NCBI RefSeq assembly: GCF_900176275.1
Contig: NZ_FWXD01000008.1
Coordinates: 62,001 to 126,000 of the forward strand
Direction of reading: 5' to 3'
DNA: 64,000 bases
Source: Andreprevotia lacus DSM 23236
GTDB taxonomy: Bacteria > Pseudomonadota > Gammaproteobacteria > Burkholderiales > Chitinibacteraceae
How positions within the stretch are numbered: the stretch's first letter is position 1; each line of letters begins with the position of its first letter. The notes under the pieces were generated by a model. The model had not been told where the DNA came from, ran no database searches, and saw only the letters and a program-made list of their open reading frames with translations. This document shows positions 1 to 8,864 of the stretch, in pieces. The translations under genes and the position numbers were made by a program.

Positions 1-2
1 AA

Positions 3-380
3 GTCGCCACCATCGAACACGCGGTGCTGGCTACGCTGGACAAGGTCAGCAGCTTCGGGCTGAACCCGCAGCAGCACAGCGTGGTGTTGCGCGGCGCCCA
101 CGGCGAACTGGTGTCGCTGCAGCGCCGTGATGGTGTGGAGAAAGAGCTGAGCGTGGCGCCGCAAAAGGTGGGCTGCAGCGGCGTGGGGAAGATGGAATGC
201 CTGCAGGTGCGCAGCAAGGACAGCGAGCCGTGGACGTTGCTTTATCAGCAAATCGAAGGCTTTGAGTCCAAACCCGGTGTAAGCTATCGCCTTCGCGTGC
301 GTGAAGAAGCGGTGGCCAACCCACCGGCCGATGCGCCTGCCACGCGGCTTATCCTGGTGGACATCCTCGAATCGCAATGA
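3..380 (+). CDS. META/DUF4377 domain protein, C-terminal part
   Basis: The gene enters from outside the window; the frame is open from base 3 and about 125 residues are visible. The first 40 or so residues resemble the closing strands of a META (HslJ-like) domain. The rest has the DUF4377 pattern: MECLQVR, then LLYQQIEGFE, then YRLRVREE followed by VANPPADAPA. META and DUF4377 often occur together in exported or lipoprotein envelope proteins, so the missing N-terminus probably has a signal peptide (inference). No enzymatic role is known. Its stop overlaps the tyrA start as ATGA, suggesting translational coupling. Confidence 0.7.
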   Translation, partial: VATIEHAVLATLDKVSSFGLNPQQHSVVLRGAHGELVSLQRRDGVEKELSVAPQKVGCSGVGKMECLQVRSKDSEPWTLLYQQIEGFESKPGVSYRLRVREEAVANPPADAPATRLILVDILESQ

Positions 381-1243
381 ACTCAGTCAACAAACTGGTG
401 CTGCTGGGCACTGGCCTGATCGGCGGCTCGTTCGCGCTCGCACTCAAGCGGGCAGGGCGGGTGGGCAAGGTGGTCGGTGTCGGGCGCAATCCCGACAATC
501 TGCAGCGTGCGCTGCAGCTGCGCGTCATCGACGAGGCCTCGTCTGACGCTGCGGCGGCAGTGCAGGGCGCCGATCTGGTCTTGCTGGCCACGCCGGTGGG
601 CCAGATGGGCCGGCTGATGACCCAGATTGCGCCGCATTTGCCGACGGGCTGCATCGTGACCGATGGCGGCAGCACCAAGCAGGATGTGGCCGCCTTGTTC
701 CGTGCCCATTTGCCGCAGCACCTGCTGTATTGTGTGCCCGGGCACCCGATTGCCGGGTCCGAGCTGTCGGGCGCTGCGGCGGCGCAATATGGTTTGTATG
801 AAGGCCGCCGCGTAGTGCTCACGCCGCTGGCCGAGAGCAATCCCGGTGCGGTCGCCACAGTGCGTGCGTTGTGGGAGGCCTGTGGCGCCAACGTTTACGA
901 AATGGATGCGGCCGAGCATGACGGCATCTTTGCTGCCGTCAGCCATGTACCGCACCTGCTGGCGTTCTCCTATATGAACGCAGTACTGGATCGTCGCAAT
1001 GCCGCCGCCTGTCTGGATTTTGCCGCCAGTGGCTTTCGCGACTTCACCCGCATTGCCGGCAGCCACCCCGATATGTGGCGCGATATCGCGCTGGCCAACC
1101 GCGATGCCATTCTGGCCGATCTCAAGGCCAATGCCGCGCAGCTGCAACACGTGATCGAGCTGGTCGAGGGCGGTGACAGCAACGGCCTGACCAGCTATAT
1201 CGAACGTGCCAGCGCAGCGCGCAGCAGCTGGGGGCGTGGCTGA
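377..1243 (+). CDS. tyrA: Prephenate dehydrogenase (TyrA family)
   Basis: A 288-residue NAD(P)-dependent dehydrogenase of tyrosine synthesis, oxidatively decarboxylating prephenate (or arogenate) in the cytoplasm. The Rossmann loop GTGLIGGS is at residues 11-18. The family motif GHPIAGSELSG lies near residue 122, and the helical dimerisation half includes AVSHVPHLLAF near 188. There is no fused chorismate mutase or C-terminal ACT domain, so this is the short monofunctional form. The start overlaps the upstream stop. In many betaproteobacteria aroA lies between tyrA and cmk; here cmk follows after 73 bases and aroA is absent. Confidence 0.92.
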   Translation: MNSVNKLVLLGTGLIGGSFALALKRAGRVGKVVGVGRNPDNLQRALQLRVIDEASSDAAAAVQGADLVLLATPVGQMGRLMTQIAPHLPTGCIVTDGGSTKQDVAALFRAHLPQHLLYCVPGHPIAGSELSGAAAAQYGLYEGRRVVLTPLAESNPGAVATVRALWEACGANVYEMDAAEHDGIFAAVSHVPHLLAFSYMNAVLDRRNAAACLDFAASGFRDFTRIAGSHPDMWRDIALANRDAILADLKANAAQLQHVIELVEGGDSNGLTSYIERASAARSSWGRG

Positions 1244-1316
1244 GCCACGCTCGACCGGTTGTACGGCCCTAACTCGCCCGGCGGCCCTGACCGCCGGTTT
1301 GTTTTCTGGAGTATTC

Positions 1317-1991
1317 ATGTCCCTCATTCCCGTCATTGCCATCGACGGCCCGTCCGCTTCCGGCAAAGGCACGGTTGCCCAGCGCGTGGCCGATGCCCTC
1401 GGTTTTCACTACCTCGATTCCGGTGCCATTTACCGGTTGACCGCACTGGCTGCACAGCAGCAGGGCGTAGGCTGGCAGGACGAGGCGGGTGTCGCCGCTG
1501 TGGCGGCTGGGCTGGATGTGGTGTTCGACGGGGCGCTCATCCTGCTGGGCGGTATGGACGTCAGCGAGGCCATCCGCAGCGAGCAGATCGGCGTTGGTGC
1601 GTCGGTGGTGGCCGCGCTGCCGGCGGTACGTGCCGCCTTGCTGGCGCGCCAGCAGGCATTCGCGCAGCTGCCGGGCCTGGTGGCCGATGGCCGCGACATG
1701 GGCGCGGTCGTGTTCCCGCACGCACCGCTCAAGGTCTTCCTGACGGCCACCGCCGAGGCACGTGCCGAGCGCCGCTACAAACAATTGCTGGGCCGTGGTG
1801 AGGCTGCCGATCTGGCCGCCATCACCGCCGACCTGCAGGCGCGTGATGAGCGCGACCGTAACCGTGCGGTAGCGCCGCTGCAACAGTTGCCTGACGCCGA
1901 GCTGCTGGAAACCACGCAACTGGGCATCGAAGAGGCCGTTGCGCAGGTTCTGGCGTGGTGGCAGTCGCGAATAAACCAGCCAAGTGCTTGA
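1317..1991 (+). CDS. cmk: Cytidylate kinase
   Basis: 224 residues, normal for CMP/dCMP kinase, which phosphorylates CMP and dCMP with ATP. The P-loop GPSASGKGT starts near residue 9. The substrate motif DSGAIYR follows, and VADGRDMGAVVFP marks the CMP-binding region. RRYKQL and ARDERDRNRAVAPL form the lid. I chose the ATG at 1317, preceded by a TGGAG-like ribosome binding site, because the upstream in-frame extension runs back into tyrA and does not resemble the family. Its last codons overlap a strong candidate promoter for rpsA. Confidence 0.95.
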   Translation: MSLIPVIAIDGPSASGKGTVAQRVADALGFHYLDSGAIYRLTALAAQQQGVGWQDEAGVAAVAAGLDVVFDGALILLGGMDVSEAIRSEQIGVGASVVAALPAVRAALLARQQAFAQLPGLVADGRDMGAVVFPHAPLKVFLTATAEARAERRYKQLLGRGEAADLAAITADLQARDERDRNRAVAPLQQLPDAELLETTQLGIEEAVAQVLAWWQSRINQPSA

Positions 1992-2016
1992 ACTGCTTAA
2001 AAGAAATCCTTAAAAT
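1988..2016 (+). promoter_or_regulatory. Candidate sigma70 promoter for rpsA
   Basis: TTGAAC (1988-1993), a 17-base spacer, then TAAAAT (2011-2016). The -35 box overlaps the cmk stop codon. Transcription would start near 2023, giving a leader of about 135 bases with GC-rich inverted repeats (2033-2095). S1 is often autoregulated through its leader; whether this one is cannot be seen directly. Confidence 0.6.
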
Positions 2017-2157
2017 ACTGCGATTGATCTGACCCGGGCGTTGTGGCCGGGCTGGATCGCTTTGGGGTCAAACCGGCGCAAGGCCGGGGCGACTGTTGTA
2101 CAACTAACCCCCCGCTCCCCGCCTGTCTGGGCATGGGAGTATTTGGAAAATTCCTCA

Positions 2158-3858
2158 ATGACTACTGCAACTCTGTCGGGCTCCATGGAGAGCTTTGCCG
2201 CCCTGTTCGAAGAAAGCCTTCAGAACCAGGAAATGCGCTCGGGTGAAGTCATCACCGCTGAAGTCGTGGCTATCGACAACAACTTCGTGACCGTGAATGC
2301 CGGTCTGAAGTCCGAATCCCTGATCCCGGTCGAAGAATTCAAGAACGACAATGGCGAAGTTGACGTCAAGGTCGGCGATTTCGTACCGGTAGCAATCGAC
2401 AGCCTGGAAAACGGCTACGGCGAAACCAAGCTCTCCCGCGAAAAGGCCAAGCGCCTGGCCGCCTGGATCGAGCTGGAAGACTGCCTGGAACGTGGTCAGG
2501 TCATGACCGGTGTGATCTCGGGCAAGGTCAAGGGCGGTCTGACCGTCATGGTCAACGGCCTGCGCGCATTCCTGCCGGGTTCGCTGGTCGACATCCGTCC
2601 GATCAAGGACACCACCCCGTTCGAAGGCAAGCAAGTCGAATTCAAGGTCATCAAGCTGGACCGCAAGCGCAACAACGTCGTTGTGTCGCGTCGCGCCGTG
2701 CTGGAAGACAGCCTGGGCGAAGAGCGTCAGAAGCTGCTGGAAACCCTGCGCGAAGGCGCGATCATCAAGGGTATCGTCAAGAACATCACCGACTACGGTG
2801 CGTTCGTTGACCTCGGCGGCATCGACGGCCTGCTGCACATCACCGACCTGGCATGGCGCCGCGTCAAGCACCCGAGCGAAGTCCTCGCGGTGGGCGACGA
2901 AGTCGAAGCCAAGGTACTGAAGTTCGATCAGGAAAAGAACCGCGTATCGCTGGGTCTGAAGCAACTGGGCGAAGATCCGTGGGTTGGCCTGTCGCGCCGC
3001 TACCCGCAAGGTACCCGCCTGTTCGGCAAGGTGACCAACCTGACCGACTACGGTGCGTTCGTTGAAATCGAACAAGGTATCGAAGGTCTGGTCCACGTGT
3101 CCGAAATGGACTGGACCAACAAGAACGTTCACCCGTCCAAGGTTGTGTCGCTGGGCGACGAAGTCGAAGTGATGATCCTCGACATCGACGAAGACAAGCG
3201 TCGTATCAGCCTGGGCATGAAGCAGTGCGCTGCCAACCCGTGGGACGACTTCGAAGGCAACTTCAAGAAGGGCGACAAGATCAAGGGTTCGATCAAGTCG
3301 ATCACCGACTTCGGTGTGTTCGTTGGTCTGCCGGGCGGCATCGATGGCCTGGTTCACCTGTCCGACCTGTCGTGGCACGTTACCGGCGAAGAAGCGGTTC
3401 GCAACTTCAAGAAGGGCGACGAAGTCGAAGCCATCGTGCTGTCGATCGACGTCGAGAAGGAGCGCATCAGCCTCGGCATCAAGCAGCTGGAAGGTGATCC
3501 GTTCAACAACTACGTGTCGAGCAGCGACAAGGGCGCCATCGTCAAGGGTACCGTCAAGTCCCTGGACGCCAAGGGTGCCGTGGTTCTGCTGGCTGACGAC
3601 GTCGAAGGCTACCTGCGTTCGACCGAAGTCTCGCGTGACCGCGTTGAAGACATCCGCACCGTCCTGAAGGAAGGTGACGAAGTCGAAGCCATGATCATCA
3701 ACGTTGATCGCAAGAACCGTTCGATCAACCTGTCGATCAAGGCCAAGGACATGGGCGACGAGAAGGCTGCAATGAGCCAACTGTCGTCGGATGCCACTGC
3801 TGGTACGACCAACCTCGGTGCATTGCTCAAGGCCAAGCTGTCTGGTTCGAACGAGTAA
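2158..3858 (+). CDS. rpsA: 30S ribosomal protein S1
   Basis: 566 residues with six S1/OB-fold repeats, as expected for proteobacterial S1, which binds mRNA near the Shine-Dalgarno region and helps initiation on structured messages. Repeats 3-6 show the typical G.V....DYGAFV.......GLVH.S pattern. For example [25 protein letters not shown] and [13 protein letters not shown] occur, each followed by a basic RISLG(M/I)KQ ending. The start at 2158 ([17 protein letters not shown]) matches other betaproteobacterial S1 proteins. The open frame upstream to 2041 is the leader. The pronounced AAG, GAA, CTG and CGT codon bias suits a highly expressed gene. Confidence 0.97.
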   Translation: MTTATLSGSMESFAALFEESLQNQEMRSGEVITAEVVAIDNNFVTVNAGLKSESLIPVEEFKNDNGEVDVKVGDFVPVAIDSLENGYGETKLSREKAKRLAAWIELEDCLERGQVMTGVISGKVKGGLTVMVNGLRAFLPGSLVDIRPIKDTTPFEGKQVEFKVIKLDRKRNNVVVSRRAVLEDSLGEERQKLLETLREGAIIKGIVKNITDYGAFVDLGGIDGLLHITDLAWRRVKHPSEVLAVGDEVEAKVLKFDQEKNRVSLGLKQLGEDPWVGLSRRYPQGTRLFGKVTNLTDYGAFVEIEQGIEGLVHVSEMDWTNKNVHPSKVVSLGDEVEVMILDIDEDKRRISLGMKQCAANPWDDFEGNFKKGDKIKGSIKSITDFGVFVGLPGGIDGLVHLSDLSWHVTGEEAVRNFKKGDEVEAIVLSIDVEKERISLGIKQLEGDPFNNYVSSSDKGAIVKGTVKSLDAKGAVVLLADDVEGYLRSTEVSRDRVEDIRTVLKEGDEVEAMIINVDRKNRSINLSIKAKDMGDEKAAMSQLSSDATAGTTNLGALLKAKLSGSNE

Positions 3859-3878
3859 TTGCCTTGAGCGACGGTGGT

Positions 3879-4163
3879 ATGACCAAGTCTGAACTCATTG
3901 CAAAACTCGCCGAGCGATATCCGCAACTGGTGGCGAAAGATGCTGAGTTGGCCGTCAAGACCATCCTCGATGCGATGGCGAAAAGCCTGGCGCAAGGTCG
4001 TCGCATCGAGATTCGTGGTTTTGGCAGTTTCGACCTTAACTACCGGCCGCCCAGATTGGGGCGCAATCCCAAGTCTGGTACCAAAGTAGAGGTACCGGAA
4101 AAGTTTGTGCCTCACTTCAAGGCGGGCAAAGAGTTGCGCGAACGCGTTGACGAATTGCTGTAA
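3879..4163 (+). CDS. ihfB: Integration host factor subunit beta
   Basis: 94 residues of the HU/IHF family. IHF-beta pairs with IHF-alpha to bend DNA at specific sites in recombination, replication and transcription. [17 protein letters not shown] is the classic IhfB N-terminus. The arm region [18 protein letters not shown] includes the GFGSF turn, and the intercalating proline region is [10 protein letters not shown]. The ATG at 3879, after a GGTGGT sequence, is preferred over the upstream TTG at 3864. It lies 20 bases after rpsA, the usual proteobacterial arrangement, and a terminator follows. Confidence 0.96.
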   Translation: MTKSELIAKLAERYPQLVAKDAELAVKTILDAMAKSLAQGRRIEIRGFGSFDLNYRPPRLGRNPKSGTKVEVPEKFVPHFKAGKELRERVDELL

Positions 4164-4175
4164 ATGCAGGTAATG

Positions 4176-4210
4176 AAAAACGGCGTCCCACAAGGGCGCC
4201 GTTTTTCTTT
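4176..4210 (+). terminator. Intrinsic terminator after ihfB
   Basis: Perfect long hairpin: arm AAAAACGGCG plus CCC, short loop, GGG plus CGCCGTTTTT, then more T residues. It ends the rpsA-ihfB transcript. Confidence 0.85.
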
Positions 4211-4344
4211 TGTCATGTCAGACTGGCAATATTGAAAGCTTGCCGTTTGCCCTGCTGCTAGCCGGCGCGGGAATCGGCTACAATGCAGGGCATTCATGCT
4301 GTTGGCGTGCCGTGTGATGGCCGCCACGTCGTTAGCGAGTCTTT

Positions 4345-4647
4345 ATGCGCATCCTGCTCTGGCCGATCCTGATCCTCCTGTTTCTGATTACGCTGGTTTT
4401 CGCGCTGCGCAATGCCCAGCCCGTCACCATCAACTTTCTTGCCGGATATGGCTGGACGGCACCGCTGGTGCTGCAATTGCTGGTGTTTTTCGTGTTGGGT
4501 GCACTGGTAGGTGTACTGGCGCTGGTCGGCAAGGTCATCCGCTATCGCCGCGAGGCCATCAAGCTGCGCCGCGAGCTGCGCGTGCGCCAGGCCGCAACGC
4601 CGCCCGCGGTGGACGTGGTGCTGGAGCAGCCGCGCGATGCCGTTTAA
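4345..4647 (+). CDS. lapA: LapA-family inner-membrane protein (DUF1049)
   Basis: 100 residues. Two hydrophobic segments (about residues 3-20 and 40-62) surround a short loop containing FALRNAQPVTINFLAGYGW, the LapA/DUF1049 signature. The cytoplasmic tail is basic (RYRREAIKLRRELRVR). LapA works with LapB in controlling LPS synthesis and assembly in E. coli. It lies 35 bases before lapB, the conserved pair. A TACAAT hexamer at 4279-4284 could be a -10 element but no good -35 is visible. Confidence 0.88.
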   Translation: MRILLWPILILLFLITLVFALRNAQPVTINFLAGYGWTAPLVLQLLVFFVLGALVGVLALVGKVIRYRREAIKLRRELRVRQAATPPAVDVVLEQPRDAV

Positions 4648-4682
4648 TCCAGCGCTGTTCGCGTCTTTCTGCAGGGCAACCC

Positions 4683-5870
4683 ATGCCTGATACCCAATTC
4701 TGGTGGCTGATCGCCTTTCCGATTTTCTTCGGCCTGGGCTGGCTGGCGGCGCGTGTCGATATCAAGCATGTGCTGTCGGAAACGCGCTCACTGCCGGCCT
4801 CGTACTTCAAGGGCCTTAATTTCCTGTTGAACGGCGAGACCAATCGCGCGGTCGAGGTCTATGTCGATATCGCCAGGCATCACGCGGAAACGGTTGAGCT
4901 GCAATTCACGCTGGGCCACCTTTTTCGCCGTCGTGGCGAGCTGGAGCGCGCCATCCGCATGCACCAGAAGCTGCTTGCGCGCCGTGATCTGGCCGATACG
5001 CAGCGCCAGCAGGCGCAGTTCGAGCTGGCGCAGGATTTCATGAAGGCCGGACTGTTTGATCGTGCCGAGGCCATCCTGACCGAGCTGGCAAATACCGATT
5101 ACGCGCGCCAGGCGCGCACCGAGCTACTGGCCGTGTACCAGCAGGAAAAGGATTGGCACAAGGCGATCGAGACTGCGCGGCAACTGCGTGACGATAGCCA
5201 CAACTATCAGCACGAGATTGCGCAGTTCTACTGTGAACTTGCCGTGCAGGCGCACACCCGTTCGCATACCGATGAGGCGCGTGCCTATCTGCAGCAAGCG
5301 CTGGAGGCCAACCGCCAATGCGCCCGGGCGCGTCTGTTGCTGGCCGATATCGCCGATGCCGCCGGCGACAAGCAGGGCGCCATTGAGCAATGGCTGTTGC
5401 TGGAAAACCAGGACCCGCTCTACCTCGCGCTGGCCGCGCGTGCGCTGCTGAATGCCTATGATGCGCTGGAGCAGCACGAGCAGGGTCTGACCTTGCTGCT
5501 GCGTCTGCTGCAGCAATACCCCGAACTGGATGTCCTTGATCTGGCCTACGAGCGCATTCTGGCGCAACAGGGCCTGGATGCCGCCTATGCCTTCGTGCGT
5601 GAGCGCATGAAAACCCATCCCACCATGCCCAGCCTGCGCAAGGTGCTGGAGGCACACATGCTGGTGGCGCCGGACGATCAGAAAGTCGAGCTGGAGATCA
5701 TCGTCAAGCTGCTCAACGACACCACGCGCGAGCAGTCCATGTATTTCTGCAATCACTGCGGCTTCAAGGCCAAGCAGTATTTCTGGCATTGCCCGGCCTG
5801 CACCGAATGGGAAGTTTTTGCCCCGGTGCGCGGCCGCAAGAATCGTCTACACCAAACGGAAAGTTATTGA
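4683..5870 (+). CDS. lapB: Lipopolysaccharide assembly protein LapB (YciM)
   Basis: 395 residues. An N-terminal membrane anchor ([18 protein letters not shown]) is followed by TPR repeats over residues 35-340. A rubredoxin-like metal knuckle is at the end ([21 protein letters not shown] region, paired CxxC motifs). In enterobacteria LapB presents LpxC to FtsH and thereby limits LPS synthesis. The start at 4683 is chosen because the anchor begins there; the in-frame extension to 4296 is only lapA read in another frame. The stop overlaps pyrF (TGATG). Confidence 0.94.
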   Translation: MPDTQFWWLIAFPIFFGLGWLAARVDIKHVLSETRSLPASYFKGLNFLLNGETNRAVEVYVDIARHHAETVELQFTLGHLFRRRGELERAIRMHQKLLARRDLADTQRQQAQFELAQDFMKAGLFDRAEAILTELANTDYARQARTELLAVYQQEKDWHKAIETARQLRDDSHNYQHEIAQFYCELAVQAHTRSHTDEARAYLQQALEANRQCARARLLLADIADAAGDKQGAIEQWLLLENQDPLYLALAARALLNAYDALEQHEQGLTLLLRLLQQYPELDVLDLAYERILAQQGLDAAYAFVRERMKTHPTMPSLRKVLEAHMLVAPDDQKVELEIIVKLLNDTTREQSMYFCNHCGFKAKQYFWHCPACTEWEVFAPVRGRKNRLHQTESY

Positions 5871-6565
5871 TGTCCGATCCCCGTATCGTCGTTGCGCTCG
5901 ATTATCCCGATGCCGCTTCGGCCTTGGCTTTCGCCGCCCGCGTCACACCCGACCAGTGCCGGCTGAAAGTCGGCAAGGAACTGTTTACCGTTGCCGGCCC
6001 GCAACTGGTCGAGGCGCTGATTGCGCGCGGTTTCGATGTATTCCTTGACCTGAAATTCCATGACATTCCCAATACCGTGGCACAGGCATGCAAGATGGCT
6101 GCCGGCCTGGGGGTATGGATGGTCAATGTGCATGCCTCGGGCGGGCGCAAGATGATGGAAACCACCCGCGATGTACTCGAGGGCTTGCCGCAACGACCAT
6201 TGCTGATCGCCGTAACGGTGCTGACCAGCATGGATGCCGCGCAACTGGCCGAAATCGGCCTGCCGGAGCCGGCGGTGCAGGTGGAACGTCTGGCGCGCCT
6301 GACGCGCGACTGCGGCCTGGATGGCGTGGTGTGTTCGGCGCAAGAGGCCGCCATGCTCAAGGCCGCATGCGGGCGTGATTTCAAGCTGGTCACCCCGGGT
6401 ATCCGCCCGGCCGATGCCGCGCTGGATGACCAGAGCCGCGTGATGACGCCGCAGGCGGCCATTGCTGCCGGCAGCGACTATCTGGTGATTGGTCGCCCGA
6501 TCACGCAAAGTGCCGATCCGCTCGCTACCCTGCAAACCATCAATCAAAGTCTGGAAGCTGCATGA
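5870..6565 (+). CDS. pyrF: Orotidine 5'-phosphate decarboxylase
   Basis: 231 residues, a cytoplasmic TIM-barrel enzyme making UMP from OMP, the last pyrimidine step. The substrate motif [11 protein letters not shown] is at the start, and the catalytic cluster [10 protein letters not shown] (Asp-Lys-x-x-Asp type) is near residue 60. The phosphate-binding end has VTPGIRP and YLVIGRPIT. The ATG at 5870 overlaps the lapB stop. Its own stop overlaps the ugd start (ATGA), so lapA-lapB-pyrF-ugd looks like one transcript. Confidence 0.95.
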   Translation: MSDPRIVVALDYPDAASALAFAARVTPDQCRLKVGKELFTVAGPQLVEALIARGFDVFLDLKFHDIPNTVAQACKMAAGLGVWMVNVHASGGRKMMETTRDVLEGLPQRPLLIAVTVLTSMDAAQLAEIGLPEPAVQVERLARLTRDCGLDGVVCSAQEAAMLKAACGRDFKLVTPGIRPADAALDDQSRVMTPQAAIAAGSDYLVIGRPITQSADPLATLQTINQSLEAA

Positions 6566-7878
6566 AAATCACCGTGATTGGCACCGGCTATGTTGGCCTG
6601 GTGACTGGCGCCTGCCTCGCCGAGTATGGCAACGATGTGGTCTGCCTGGACCTCGACAGCAAGAAAATCGACTTGCTCAAGGCGGGTGGCATCCCGATTT
6701 ACGAGCCGGGTCTCGATACCATTGTGGCCAGCAATGTGGCGGCAGGGCGTTTGCGCTTTACCACCGATGTGGCCGAGTCGGTGCAGCATGGCACCGTACA
6801 GTTCATTGCCGTGGGTACGCCGCCGGACGAGGATGGCTCGGCCGACCTCAAGTACGTGCTGGCCGCAGCGCGCAATATCGGTCGCTTGATGACCGACTAC
6901 AAGGTGGTGGTGGATAAATCCACGGTGCCGGTCGGCACGGCGGAGAAGGTCAAGGAAGCAATTGCCGAGGAGCTGGCGGCGCGTGGCGTGAAGCTGGAAT
7001 TCAGCGTGGCGTCCAACCCCGAATTCCTGAAGGAGGGGGCGGCGGTCGAGGACTTCATGCGCCCGGATCGCATCGTGATCGGCGCCGAGGACGAACGCGC
7101 TATCCACGTGATGAAGGCCATCTACCACCCGTTTCAGCGCAACCATGACCGCACGCTGGTGATGGATATCCGCTCTGCCGAGCTGACCAAGTATGCGGCC
7201 AATGCCATGCTGGCCACGCGTATCTCGTTCATGAACGAAATCGCCAACCTGGCCGAGAAGCTGGGTGCGGACGTCGAGCACGTGCGCCGCGGCATCGGCT
7301 CTGACCCGCGCATTGGCTACCATTTCCTGTATCCGGGTTGTGGCTATGGCGGTTCGTGCTTCCCCAAGGATGTGCAGGCGCTGCAGCAGACCGCGGTCGA
7401 GAACGGCATGCAGCTCAAGGTGCTGAACGCGGTCGAATCCGTCAACGAGGGGCAAAAGCAGGTGCTGCTGCACAAGCTGATCAGCCGCTTTGGCGACGAC
7501 CTGAGCGGCAAACGCTTTGCCGTGTGGGGGCTGGCATTCAAGCCGCGCACCGACGACATGCGCGAGGCGCCCAGCCTGGTGTTGATCGAGGCTTTGCTGG
7601 CGCATGGGGCCAGCGTGGTGGCATTTGATCCGGTTGCCATGACCGAGGCGCGCCGTCATCTGGGTGAGCGCATCACCTATGCGACAGACCCGATCAACGC
7701 GCTGGAAGGTGCGGATGCACTGCTGATCGTGACCGAGTGGAAGCAATTCCAGGTGCCGGATTTCGAGGTGGTCAAGGCCAAGCTGAAGACTCCGCTCATT
7801 CTGGATGGCCGCAATCTGTACGAGCCGGCCTTTGTGCGCCAGCACGGGCTGGAATACGACGCGATTGGCCGTCGCTGA
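6562..7878 (+). CDS. ugd: UDP-glucose 6-dehydrogenase
   Basis: 438 residues. It oxidises UDP-glucose twice with NAD+ to UDP-glucuronate, a precursor for surface polysaccharide or modified LPS. The NAD-binding motif [11 protein letters not shown] is at residues 5-15. The catalytic cysteine is Cys266 in [21 protein letters not shown] and [12 protein letters not shown] are further family motifs. It overlaps pyrF by four bases and lies 10 bases ahead of the heptose kinase gene, consistent with an LPS-related operon. Confidence 0.95.
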   Translation: MKITVIGTGYVGLVTGACLAEYGNDVVCLDLDSKKIDLLKAGGIPIYEPGLDTIVASNVAAGRLRFTTDVAESVQHGTVQFIAVGTPPDEDGSADLKYVLAAARNIGRLMTDYKVVVDKSTVPVGTAEKVKEAIAEELAARGVKLEFSVASNPEFLKEGAAVEDFMRPDRIVIGAEDERAIHVMKAIYHPFQRNHDRTLVMDIRSAELTKYAANAMLATRISFMNEIANLAEKLGADVEHVRRGIGSDPRIGYHFLYPGCGYGGSCFPKDVQALQQTAVENGMQLKVLNAVESVNEGQKQVLLHKLISRFGDDLSGKRFAVWGLAFKPRTDDMREAPSLVLIEALLAHGASVVAFDPVAMTEARRHLGERITYATDPINALEGADALLIVTEWKQFQVPDFEVVKAKLKTPLILDGRNLYEPAFVRQHGLEYDAIGRR

Positions 7879-7888
7879 GAGGTAAGGC

Positions 7889-8833
7889 ATGAATCTGGCT
7901 GAACTGCGCAAGGCGGTTGCCGGCGCTCGCGTGCTGGTGGTGGGCGACGTAATGCTTGATCGCTACTGGTTTGGCGATGTCGAGCGCATCTCGCCCGAGG
8001 CGCCGGTGCCGGTGGCGCGCATCCGCAAGACGGACGAACGTGCCGGTGGGGCTGCCAATGTGGCGCGCAATATCGCCGCGCTGGGCGGGCAGGCGCATCT
8101 GCTGGCCGTGATCGGTGATGACGAGGCCGGAAGCAGTCTGGAAAAACTGCTGCAGACCGAGCGCGTAACGACCACGCTGTATCGCGATCCACAGATTGCC
8201 ACCACGGTGAAGCTGCGCGTGCTGGCACGCCAGCAGCAATTGCTGCGCATTGATTTTGAAGAGACCCCCAGCCACGACGTCCTTGCTAGCAAGCTGGACG
8301 AGTTCCGCAACCTTCTGGCTCGGGTGGATGTAGTCATTCTGTCCGACTACGGCAAGGGTGGCCTGCTGCACGTGCGCGAGATGATTGCGGCGGCACGGCA
8401 TGCCGGCAAGCCGGTGCTGGTGGACCCCAAGGGCGATGATTACGCGCCGTACCGCAGCGCCACGCTGCTGACACCCAACCGCAGCGAATTCCGCCAGGTG
8501 GCGGGCAGCTGGCGCGACGAAGCCGACTTCACTGTGCGTGCGCAGGCGCTGCGTGAGCAGCTCGACCTGCAGGCGCTGCTGGTGACGCGCAGCGAGGAGG
8601 GCATGACCCTGTTCCGGGCGCAAGGCGTGGCGCATCAGCCGACGGTGGCGCAAGAGGTGTTCGATGTCTCCGGTGCCGGCGATACGGTGATCGGCACGCT
8701 GGGGCTGATGCTGGCGGCCGGGCTGGATTTGCCGGCGGCAATGAACTGGTCCAACCGCGCTGCAGGCGTAGTGGTCGGCAAGCTGGGTACGGCCGTGGTG
8801 CACCCGGAAGAGTTGTTCATCGAGCAGGTGTGA
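7889..8833 (+). CDS. rfaE1: D-glycero-beta-D-manno-heptose-7-phosphate kinase
   Basis: 314 residues of the PfkB/ribokinase fold, matching domain I of HldE only. As is common in betaproteobacteria, the adenylyltransferase domain (RfaE2) is not fused. It makes the heptose 1,7-bisphosphate used for ADP-heptose and the LPS inner core. VVGDVMLDRYWFGDVERISPEAP is the family opening, the GGAANVARN substrate motif follows, and the anion-hole and catalytic Asp motif DVSGAGDTV is near residue 260. The usual neighbour hldD is not in the window. Confidence 0.93.
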   Translation: MNLAELRKAVAGARVLVVGDVMLDRYWFGDVERISPEAPVPVARIRKTDERAGGAANVARNIAALGGQAHLLAVIGDDEAGSSLEKLLQTERVTTTLYRDPQIATTVKLRVLARQQQLLRIDFEETPSHDVLASKLDEFRNLLARVDVVILSDYGKGGLLHVREMIAAARHAGKPVLVDPKGDDYAPYRSATLLTPNRSEFRQVAGSWRDEADFTVRAQALREQLDLQALLVTRSEEGMTLFRAQGVAHQPTVAQEVFDVSGAGDTVIGTLGLMLAAGLDLPAAMNWSNRAAGVVVGKLGTAVVHPEELFIEQV

Positions 8834-8864
8834 TGCGCGCCGGCGGCGTTGCTGCTGGCCGGTA

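Noticed and set aside
2155-3780. - strand ORF of 541 codons opposite rpsA
   Set aside because: Antisense shadow caused by strong codon bias in rpsA; no domain seen.
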